The notes below the pieces were generated by a model. The model saw nothing but the letters and a program-made list of their open reading frames with translations. It searched no databases and was not told where the DNA came from. From the NCBI GenBank assembly GCA_900312665.1, contig ONZQ02000008.1, positions 1,677,713-1,741,712 of the forward strand: a stretch of 64,000 bases of DNA, read 5' to 3'. This document shows positions 10,868 through 20,472 of this stretch, piece after piece; the first letter of the stretch is position 1; each line of letters starts with the position of its first letter. Made by a program: the position numbers and the translations under genes. The DNA is from Cephalotrichum gorgonifer. Its lineage: Eukaryota > Ascomycota > Sordariomycetes > Microascales > Microascaceae.

Positions 10868-12187
10868 TCACGCCAACCCCTCCGCCTGCAAGACCTGCCT
10901 GAGCACACCGGAGTGCCTCTCTAGCTTCCCTCTTGCTTCATCCACGCCGCAGCCAAGAATCGCGACCAATATGGCCAGCTTGACGCTTCCATCACAGCTG
11001 GATATCAGCGCATCTAGCTCCTCGTCTTTCGTGGCATCGACTGAGATCGAGGAAGCCACAAGTTCCCGGAAGACGCGGCGGGCACGGAGTTGTAGCTTCT
11101 CGTTCCGAATGCTCAGATCTACCATCTGCGAAGCGTGAGCAGCCGTCAAATTTGGGGAGACAGCATCTCGAAAGCGCCAGAAAAGGTGGAGAGGCTGGAC
11201 TTACCAGGTTACCAAAGGTCTTTCCCGACCGAACTTGCGCCCCGGTAGAAATCATGTTCAAGATCTAACATCCCATGTTAAACTCCTAGACATCCCATTC
11301 TCTCCATCCAAGGTGCGGAAATTACCATCTTAGTCGCTGTGCCGGCCTTCAGTCGCGTACTCCCCGTAACGACCTCCGGCCCGGTAACACACTCGATCAG
11401 CACCCCGCACAACCCCCTCATGGCGCTAGGGTTCACGCAAGCAAGTCCCACCGTTGCGGCTCCGAGAGCCTGCGCATGCTTCAAGCTCCCCAGGACGTAG
11501 GGTGTCCGGCCGGATGATGCAATACCGATGAGCACGTCGTCGCTGCAGAACGGCGGCGATAACGCGGCCAGCGCCTCGCCACCCTTGCTCTCAGAGTCCT
11601 CGGCCCCCTCTATGGCGGAGCGGAGGGCGCGCTCGCCGCCGGCGATCAGGCCGACGAACTGCGTAGGATCTACAGAGAACGTTGGCGGTCTAAGAATGCC
11701 GTCGAGGGGGAAGATGTCAGCATTTGGGCATGAGATGGGGACACACCGGGAGGGTCTACATTTCAGAGGCATCTAATACCCCAAGCCTATTCCACAGGGT
11801 TAGAAACGTGGTCTCAAGTTAGGAGAGACTGACGGCCATAATTTGACTTCGGGCCCTCTTGACTTGCCTCCCACTCGTTCCGGCGCCGATATAAACCACC
11901 CTGCCCCCTTTTACAATGCGCGGCACGATGACGTCGATCGCCTCAGCGATCTGGGGAAGACACGCCTTCACGGCGCTGGCGATTTGGGCGTCCTCATCGT
12001 TCATAATCTCTTTGCAAGAGTTGTCAGCGGACGAATACAAGGCCCACCGTGAGCATTGGATTATGACAAGCCCCACCCCGACATTGCGAGACTTACGACA
12101 AAACTCTAGAGTCGAAACAGTGTCGATATTCGTGGTCTTGCCATTACGGCTCTCGGTCTGCAGGGCAGCTAGCGTAGCGGAATCCAT
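10868..12187 (-). CDS. murQ: N-acetylmuramic acid 6-phosphate etherase (MurQ) homologue
   Basis: MurQ cleaves the D-lactyl ether of MurNAc-6-P, releasing GlcNAc-6-P and D-lactate. Six exons (12187-12097, 12009-11868, 11786-11760, 11689-11326, 11264-11205, 11125-10868) join in frame to 313 residues; bacterial MurQ is about 300. The SIS-domain core is plain: INDED-like MNDED near 33-37, YIGAGTSGRLGVLDASE (70-86), FVGLIAGGE (98-106), IASSGRTPYV, GSTRLKAGTATKM and SGKTFGNL. The two catalytic glutamates known from E. coli (Glu83 and Glu114) correspond to Glu86 in LDASEIPP and Glu117 in EGAEDS. This supports a real etherase, not a glucokinase-regulator-like relative. The second intron starts with GC (GCAAGT) and ends in AG. 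The gene is divergent from a DAL5-family carrier across about 1 kb. With AnmK it forms a two-step path from anhydro-MurNAc into the GlcNAc-6-P pool that fungi already use for chitin sugars. Confidence 0.9.
11787..11867 (-). other. GC-AG intron in the murQ gene
   Basis: The donor reads GAG|GCAAGT and the acceptor AATAG|G. Splicing here is required to rebuild the invariant TSGRLGVLDASE core. The intron is 81 bp. Confidence 0.8.
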
Positions 12188-13189
12188 CGCGAAACTCCTG
12201 TTTGATTTGTTTCTCCTAATATTTCCGACTATCATAAGTGCACTGCTTGCAGTGTATTATTGTACGAACCATGCAAAGAATGCGTCGGTTCCGGGATTTT
12301 CTTGCAAGCCAGTTTTGTTAGCTGAGATTCACGCAAGTTATCGATCTCACGCGAAAATATAACAGTAGGAAGCACTTTTGGTCGAGACACTATTATCTCG
12401 GCATGCAAGTATGGCGAACGCTACACCCGCATTTGATGTGCATATCGCATATGTACTCGTTTCTACGAGGCCATGAGGGAGTACTTGTACTCATACTTGT
12501 GCTCCAATCCCCTAGCGTGCAAGGTTAGTGTGCCCAGCCAAAATCAGGGACCGGGACGAGCTACGACCCTAGCCAATCGCGCTCGCTCTTTCATACCCGA
12601 CTCGTGCATGGCGGGATTGTTCGAAGGAATGTACTGATACAAGTTCACAAATCTACCCCGCTGAGGTGGATCATTCGAAACTCCCTCTGCACGAAATTGT
12701 GGCCGACTAATAGCAGGATTCCTTCGCTGGGTATCAAACGGCGTGCTACCACCTCGTCCGCAAAACGTGACAAGTGCATTCTCAAACCGGATTAAAGCGC
12801 CTGTGGTTGTTGACGATCTTTACTCCTTCTATCCATCTCTCCACTTGACCCGTGATGGGGGGCTCCCTACGATTTCTATTCCCACACCCTCTCCGCTCGC
12901 GGCAGCGGGGATAGATGGCACATGGGCTAGAATGAGTATGCACCAAAATCTCTGTGTCGGCCAATGCCGATCCTCTTCGATAAGCGGTGGTGGAGTGGGG
13001 CGGGGAGGATGGGGGAGCTCCTTCGCCTGCGGGGCCCTTGCCCGTAGCTCGTAAGAGCTCGAGCCGACGACAACCATGACATTGATATCTTCATCCCTAT
13101 CCCCCTCCCTTCGTCCAGATCTCCTCCCTTTCACTACCGCTGTCCCTTGCCCCAGAAAGAACTGTTACTAGGTGAGATTGTCGTTAAAA
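12188..13189. promoter_or_regulatory. Shared divergent promoter, murQ / DAL5-type transporter
   Basis: About 1 kb separates the start codons of murQ (leftwards) and the transporter (rightwards), with no gene between. Such head-to-head spacing in fungi often means shared upstream control. I could not identify a defined operator. A CGG-based site for the nearby Zn2Cys6 factor would be the thing to look for. Confidence 0.5.
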
Positions 13190-15399
13190 ATGGGTGCCCG
13201 GCTCCACAAACTTCGCGTCGCTGTCTGGGGAGAGGCCCCCGAGACGAAGGAGGAGGCCAAGGTCCGTCTCCCCTCCCAATCCACATGCGATCTGCAGTCC
13301 ATCATCTCTGCCTACTTAGCATGCTAACGATTCTACCTACAACAGCTCCTTAGGAAGCTCGACTTCTTCATTCTGGTATGTGCCTGTGACTTCCAACGTA
13401 TGGATGCGATGGTCCAGAGTCTAATGGAACCGCGCAATAGACCTACTGCTGTATCGCCTTCTTCTTCAACTACCTCGGTGCGTCTCTTCCTGAACACGGT
13501 GGCTCATCCACCCGCAACTGACCCCGTGTTGCAGACCGCGCCGTCTTGGGAAATGCCTACGTCTCCGGGATGAGGGAAGACGTCGGTCTTGAAGGGAACC
13601 AGTACAACATTCTCGTCACGCTCCTGTCTGGTAGGTAAACTTTCTCTGCGTTCCACCCTGGTCGCAAAATATTCTATCTACGTGAAGGCTAACAGTATAC
13701 CAACAGTTGGATGTAAGCACGCCTCCCTCTTAACTCATGAATGAGAAGGCATTATCTCTATTCAGCTCGCCTAATCCCTCCCCAGACATCATCGGACAGG
13801 TGCCCCATGGCATTGTCATCCAAGTAGTACCCCCTCGCATCTGGTTCCCCTTAATGACCGTCGTCTGGGCCCTCCTCACCATGTCTTGCGGCGCCGCCAA
13901 GAACTTCTCCGCGCTAGCCGGCATCCGCTTCGTCCAGGGCATCGCCGAGGCGTCTACCTACAGCGGAACCCAGTACATCATCGGCAGCTGGTACAAGGGG
14001 CCCGAGGTTGGCAAGCGCATCGGACTCTTCCAGGCCTCCGGCATGGCGGGGACCATGTTTGCTGGTGAGTCTTGGACGCCACACCCTTTGTGTGCTAGGC
14101 CGTCTCTCTAATATGCTGGGTTAGGACTTATGATGACTGCGATGTACACGACTATGAATGGCACTGCTGGCCTGCCTGGATGGCGATGGGTAAGTTTACA
14201 CTCTTATAAAGACAGTCCGAGATATATACAACTCGCCTGCTAACACTGGTTATCCGCCAAGGTCTTCATCATCACCGGTCTCATCACCCTGCCAATCGCG
14301 GCGTTCGGCTACTTCTTCTTCCCTGATCTCCCGGAAACAACCAAGGCCTTTTACCTCAAGCCCCACGAGAAGGAATTGGCTCTGTCGCGTCTCCCTCCGA
14401 AGAACCCCGAGGGCCACGCCATTGGGTTATCCTTGATCAGACGCACCCTCATGTCCCTCAACTTGTAAGCTCGGATTCGGACTCCTGTACCCGACCCGTT
14501 GTAAATCCTGAGTCCTGGACTAATTATGGGTGCCCAATAGCTGGGTCTTTACGTGGTTCTGGATCCTCGGAGGAGCGCTCGAGGCCTTCTCCACCCAGAG
14601 CTGCATGGTCCTCTGGATGAAGTCTTCGGGAGAGTTCTCCGTCGTGCAGAACAACAACTACCCTCTGGGAATCACCGCCATCGGTTCGTATGCCACAAAA
14701 CATCCCTCCTACTGGCTCCGGCTTACCATTATCTCTCAGGCATTGTCCTGACCCTACTCACCTCGGTTGCCATCGACGCTACCGGCGTGCATGGCCCTTA
14801 TGGATTCGTCGCATGCATCGTCCAGATTACATGCTGCATCGTCCTGCTCAACTGGGAGACGATTGGCATTACTGGAAAGATGGCCGCGTACTGTGAGTAC
14901 TCCTGGTGACCGATTCTACGGAGGATGCTAACACAATGCTACAGACCTCGCGGGTACGGCATACATCATCCAGCCCGTCGTCTTCACATGGGCGAACAAG
15001 GTCCTGGCCCGAGACGGTGACGACGCTGCTAGAGCGGTGACCCTGTATTCTATGAACGGCGCCTCGTCCGTACTATTCTCGTTCTGGGGCATTACTCTCT
15101 ACCCCACGACCGACGCCGCGACGGTAAGTGTCATTAGAAGAAGAAGCCCCTGGCGACATAATCGTCTTTGATGACTGACAGCGGAATAGGGCTTCCGCAA
15201 GGGCACCATCGCCATGATTGTCGTTGCTGTCCTCTTGATGTTGAATATCCTAGTTGTATGGTGGCAGGACAAGCGTTCGGCGAGGATGTACCCCACCGAG
15301 CCGGCGGTTCGGGACATGAAGTCGAAGGACCTCGAAGGCGAGAATGAGGTTAATGCTGTGGAGCTACAAGACACGGAGAAGAAGGCGGAAACCTCCTAG
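13190..15399 (+). CDS. DAL5-family (anion:cation symporter) MFS transporter 1
   Basis: Twelve exons join in frame to 490 residues: 13190-13261, 13346-13375, 13441-13477, 13535-13630, 13707-13712, 13786-14064, 14125-14189, 14262-14464, 14541-14683, 14740-14892, 14945-15123 and 15190-15399. The order of elements is that of the allantoate/pantothenate permease group: RKLDFFIL, then FNYLDRAVLGNA, then VGYIIGQVP, then IRFVQGIAEAS, a GWRWVF segment and FPDLPETT before the central loop, followed by six further hydrophobic segments and an acidic tail. The fifth exon is only 6 nt and supplies the VG of VGYIIGQ. Members move allantoate, pantothenate, nicotinate, dipeptides or other organic anions. Its head-to-head position with murQ makes import of a muramyl compound or lactylated sugar a reasonable inference, not an observation. 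Confidence 0.88.
13707..13712 (+). other. 6-nt microexon
   Basis: The hexamer TTGGAT lies between an acceptor (CAACAG) and a donor (GTAAGC). It is needed to keep frame and restore the family motif VGYIIGQVP across introns of 76 and 73 bp. Confidence 0.7.
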
Positions 15400-15603
15400 T
15401 GTTTTGACATTTTCTCAACACTAACTCCACGGCCCAAATATATAAAGTCGCGATATACTGCACCATGCTCGAAGACATGGATAGACCATACAGATAGGGT
15501 CGTAACAACGCCGCGCGGGTGCGCCCCGTCCTAATTTTGCTACCATCCATCTCGCCGAGCGCTGAGCTTCATTTCCCAGCTTATCCAAGCATGAGAAGGA
15601 CTC

Positions 15604-18324
15604 TCAAGTCGCAAAGCGGAAGTCGAGCCTAAAAGTCGAATGAGCATGAAGTTTCTAAGGGCAGGAGAACTGGGTTGGATTGGGTTGGGTTTGGGTTTGG
15701 GTTTGGGTTTGGGGGGGGGGCTCACCTCTTGTTACCCTGGTCGGTTGTAGTCTTCCTGTAATTTTCCTGCTCCTCAGGAGTCATGGCGTCCCATTTGGCT
15801 GCCTTGGAGTTGTTCCTCCATCTGTAATAGAAGTATGTACCCGGGTATTGTATAAGCTGCAATGGATAATGAGCCTCGGCATGCATAGGGTACATGTATG
15901 GCTGAAGAGGAAGAAACACGAGGGGTATGGGGAGGAGGCATCTACTTACACACATCCACACGCAGATGACCACCAGACCAGTGTTAGCTTTGAAGTATCG
16001 GGGCGCATCCTCCGGTTGATAGACTATGAATGAATTTAGCACTTCGGACCTCCCTCTTGTAGTCTAATGAAGGGGGGTTCTCACTGTTGGCACCAATCAT
16101 GCCGCTAACTTGGACGAACATGTTGTAAAGCCTATAGGGAAGTCAGAAAATGGAATTAGCGTGTGGGGAAGGGTGTTCTTTACGAGGCGGAGACTGTTCT
16201 GTTCTGGACAGAACCCGAGTTCCTGCTCGTCCATGCAACTTGAATAGGATGAGTGCTACGCCAGGTTAGCTCTCTCACTCATGCCTTGCACTCTTATTCC
16301 CTGCTTAGCAAAACTTACTAGGGGAACGACAACAACACCGTTGCGATCGCGAAATATGCCCATGGCTGAATCGGATCCGGCAGTACTAGTAGTGCTACAA
16401 AGCATGGCAATAGCCACGCATCCTCTGCCATGGCCACGAAACTCCTATTGTTTGCCAGCTCGCTAACGGCAGTGATGAGTAACATCGTTATGCTGGAACC
16501 AACGATATTCGGAATCGCGAGCAGGTTAGTCTCAATAACATTGAACCCCAACCCTCTGAAAGACAGAGTCAAGTATTGGTTGACGGGATACTTGGGCAGC
16601 CCGAATAGCAGGCCGAGGGCGTATAAGGGCCACATGTCGTAGTCTTTGGCACACTCCCATATCTGCCGTACGGATAGACCCTGTCTGTTGTGCATGCCGC
16701 CTTTCTCGACGTCATCCCGGATGACTGAAGGGCAAGTTAGGAACGACACGCATATAAGTATGTTCAAGGATCTTACCTGAATTGACAATGATCTTCACTT
16801 CCTTCTCAGTAAAGTAGCCATTAGGGAACCACCAGCTCTTTGTCTTAGCCGGTGACTGAGGCATGAGGAATATGGACGCGATTCCGATCAAGACTATATA
16901 GAGTCAGTACGTCCGACATAACTGGCGTCGATTCTGCTTACAAGTAAAAGCACCCCTATTGATATTAGTAAAAGACCATATCCACATAGCTCACGGACAC
17001 CCTGACTTACTCGATAAGGAACAACCATCGCCAGCCTTCATAGCCCAAGATACCACGCATTGACACGAGGCCAACAGCAGCAAAGCCGACACCGATGTCG
17101 ACTAATTGCGAAAACATCCAGAACCAAGCTAACCTGATGGGAAGCTGTAGCGGGGAAAATAAGCAAACCACCTTCAGAAATACCCGGTTCTATTGGAGAG
17201 GCGACTCACCCTTGTACCAGTGTACCAGTAACTAAGGTACAGGATTGTGTCTCTGCTACGCGTTAGTAACCATATCACACTCTATAAAATGATAAAACTT
17301 ACGGGATAAAACCACCTTGGAATGTCGCACTAACCCTGGTGAGCAAATATCTATAACCATAGCAGCGGTACTTGCACTCACATCAAATAACGGCAGGCTA
17401 AGAAAGAAGCTCTGCCCTTGAGGAAGAACTGTAGGCCGGAAACGAGGCTAAATAGGCAAATCTGGGTCGGAATCCAGACGTCCGGACCAATACTGTAGAC
17501 GTTAGTTCGTCACTTAGGGGCTGGATGTGGAATTGACTTACCGCTTGGATATGAGCTGGGATGGGAGCTCGGCGACGAGGAAGCCGACCCGAGCGATTGT
17601 TTGGCCAATGTTCTATGGGTCGTAGATATTAGACACTCGACGGCTTGAAAGCAACAGAGATAAAAGTGGATTTACGAAGAGAGACTGTAACTCACATAGT
17701 CGGCTCGAGTAAGACCCAGATCATCAAGCATGTTGTCCGAAACAGCATTGGAGATATTGTTGCGGTCGATGTTCAGCGCAGCAAACATGATGCAGACCCA
17801 GGTCTAGATGACTCGTCAGTACAACACAAACAACTTCAGTAGGCCTGTGCTTGAAAAAGCTTACCATGATCTTCCAATCAACCTTATGCCGCACATCCCT
17901 CTCCTCCCTCCACGTCCACCGGAACTTGGAATCGAAGGCATCACGATTTTCCCACTCCGGGTGGATGTATAGCTTCTTGTATTCCTCTACATCCTCAGAG
18001 TCCCAGATGCTGGGCTGCGTAGCAATCTAAGGTATGTTAGCTTTGTGTAATAAACAAATAGGGAGAATGATCTTCAATGCGTACTGCGTCAAGGTCATAC
18101 TGATCCGGCTTCGGGCCCTTCCGTATCCTCAAGAAACGGAGGACAGCGTCGCCTAATGCTGCCTCCATACGCTGAGTCTGTTGGGTCCCCAGGGTAGGAA
18201 CGGCAAGATTCAAAGCATCGGGACTCTTGGTGTCGCCAGCTTCTTGGGCTTTCAAAGCTGCATTGTCGGAAGTCGTAGTCGACGCAGCGGGTGAGGCTGG
18301 GGCAACGGGGTGCGGAGCAGACAT
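15604..18324 (-). CDS. DAL5-family MFS transporter 2, 16 exons
   Basis: Sixteen exons join in frame to 595 residues: 18324-18085, 18026-17865, 17803-17696, 17612-17542, 17492-17382, 17335-17303, 17252-17210, 17144-17011, 16955-16942, 16893-16777, 16724-16319, 16255-16184, 16131-16085, 16023-15950, 15856-15726 and 15628-15604. A hydrophilic N-terminus of about 130 residues precedes the TNA1/SEO1-like body: ALNIDRNNISNA, then ELPSQLISKR, then QGGFIPDTILYLSYWYT, then YEGWRWLFLIEG, then SRNSGSVQNRTVSASLYNM and the C-terminal AMTPEEQ plus LDFRFA signature. Fifteen introns are many for a fungal gene, and one exon is just 14 nt. The last intron holds a telomere-like hexamer run. The gene converges on transporter 1 with 204 bp between stop codons. 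Relatives carry nicotinate, allantoate, vitamins or small peptides; a role beside AnmK/MurQ is inferred from position only. Confidence 0.88.
15672..15720. repeat. (TTTGGG)n / G-run simple repeat in an intron
   Basis: TTGGG/TTTGGG units repeat six or so times and end in a run of about ten G. On the coding strand of transporter 2 this is a CCCAAA-type tract just after the last donor site. It is telomere-like in look, but the unit is not TTAGGG. Confidence 0.85.
16942..16955 (-). other. 14-nt microexon
   Basis: This exon lies between CAATAG and GTAAGC. It supplies the GAFT of the conserved LIEGAFTFLIGIA segment of transporter 2. Confidence 0.75.
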
Positions 18325-20472
18325 CTCGTCTCGTTTCTCTGCCCAAGCAAGGCAGGATACGTCTCTCAGTGTTGATTGAGTGTATTGGGGGGTATATCCG
18401 GAACCGAGATATCAGAGAACTACAAAAAAGAACGAGATAACTATCAATAGAATGTTTGACTGCTTCTTAATTAAATGCAACATGCTGCGTATCCATTCCC
18501 TGCACCAACCTCCTGCCTGCAGATTTTACCACGACTAATCACGACATACCACTTTTTCAAGACATTGGTAATACCCCCACGACGATGTCCAGGTTTCCGC
18601 GGAGATTACAACGTCGAACGGTGATAATCTGCACTTGAAGTATGTTGCGCCACCCGCTATTCGGCGCACGCCACTGCTTCACCATCATTCGGGTAGATGT
18701 CGTGATTGATGAAACTGCCCCACGCGCCGCAAGACCCACCAGTGAGGATTGAGGATAGCAACGCAACCTCCAAGATACGAACAAGAATGGAAGTAACCCC
18801 GCTAAATCTTAAGATCCGGAACCAGGGACGGCAGTGAATTAGCCCTCCGAACTACCGCAGGGTCGCAATCTCACCCATTCCCCTCCCTCTTCCGGCTTGG
18901 CGATATATACTAGCGCCGGCCCCCCCTTTCCACTTCTGCGTTCCAGCCAGGGCTCCCACACCCTTTACCCCGTTGCTGACCTCGGGTGCGAGATGATTTA
19001 AACGCGAAACTTCCGAAATGGCGAGTTCGAGAGCTCAAGCGCGACAACGGTCGATCGAAACCTCGGCGTCCACTACACGGTTAGCGCCATGGCAGAACGG
19101 GATGAGCGTCTCAGGACCAAGGCCTCCGTGGTGAGGTGATGCAGGGGAACCCAGCATCAGGATTCTGATCCCAATAGGGTCTTTCTAACAGTGTAAGCTC
19201 GGGACGAGCTTACACCTACTCGCAGGTGGCCGCCTATACTGAACAAGTGAACCAGTAGAGCCTCAGCGTTGAGGCTCGGGATCCGAGTCGCTGTATAGTT
19301 GATCAATAATCCACACAGCTCTTGAGTCGTCAAACAAAGGGGGAGGCTTGCGGTATCATTAGAATCGCAGGTCTTCCAGTAGGTCACATCCTCAGAACCG
19401 GAGCTGCTGTCCCGGGCTCACATACAAGCTGAACAATCGGGTTTTCGAATGAAAGATGTCGTATATTCCTTGATCAACTATTTTCCTGAACAAAATATGC
19501 CTCTCTCTAACCTTAAGTACAAAAAGCGGAAGAAATTGATGATGTAAGTCAAGGGGGGGTCCCTGGCCCCTGGGCCTGTTCCACCGAGCTGCTGTGCCAG
19601 GTCCAATCGGACTTTCCACCCTGCCCCACCTCAGTGGGATACACTAAGTCAGTTGTCCGACGATAGACGGCGCTTCTTGGCGCGCCAGGATTTGACCCTT
19701 GGTGAATGAGCCTTTAAATTGCCTGGGGTCCGATGAACTAGCACCTCTTCCTCAGAGCTGGGTGGGGGAGGATGTGTTCAACGACAAGGAGATTAAAAGT
19801 TACATCTGCAATACCTGGCCTGGCTCCCCAGCGAGACCTCCGAACAGCCGGCAGAAAGTACATTGGAAGTATCAGCGAAGATTCTAAGCGTGTTGATATA
19901 TCCACCAGCCAACTGTACTACCACGCCAGTCTAAAGATACGGATAACCCACGGTTCGGAGAAGACCAAACACCAGTTGCGAGGGCCCGTCCGTCTCCGTC
20001 GGCACCACCGCATCTTTATCCAGAAGTGTCTGGCGTCTTCTAGCCTACTCCCATCCACAAGGCCTTCGCATTTTAGCAGGCTTTCCAGACCGCAATGGCG
20101 GCTAGACTATGAGATATCCGCCACCCTAAATCTTGCAGCCGCTCTCACGAATATGCATACGCAGTGGCTCTTGTGATGCAGTGATCTTGTCTCACCCTCT
20201 ATCTTACTACTCGCCTCATACTAAATAGTTTCTTGGGGTGCGGTTGAATGGATTGAGGTGTGGCGGTGTTCGAAACGCTTGGCTGGCGTTCCCATGAGGA
20301 GCAAAGTGGAGAACTTGCAGGTAGGTAGAATAAACATGAAGGCGAGGACAGTCCTCACTACGAGGACTGAACGGTGCATCTCATTACGCGTAAAATAACT
20401 AATTCAACGTATCAAGGCTAACCGACCAGACACGACGACGACAACGTAGTAAACATTAGAAATAAGGCTCCC
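18325..20472. other. Intergenic, no supported gene
   Basis: These 2.1 kb lie between transporter 2 and the 3' end of the transcription factor gene. They hold only short frames without recognisable content. The first few hundred bases are the upstream region of transporter 2. Confidence 0.55.

Noticed and set aside
6182..12187. AnmK and MurQ as bacterial contamination or assembly chimera
   Set aside because: Both genes need several GT-AG (one GC-AG) introns to be read, and are embedded between ordinary fungal genes without a change in sequence texture.
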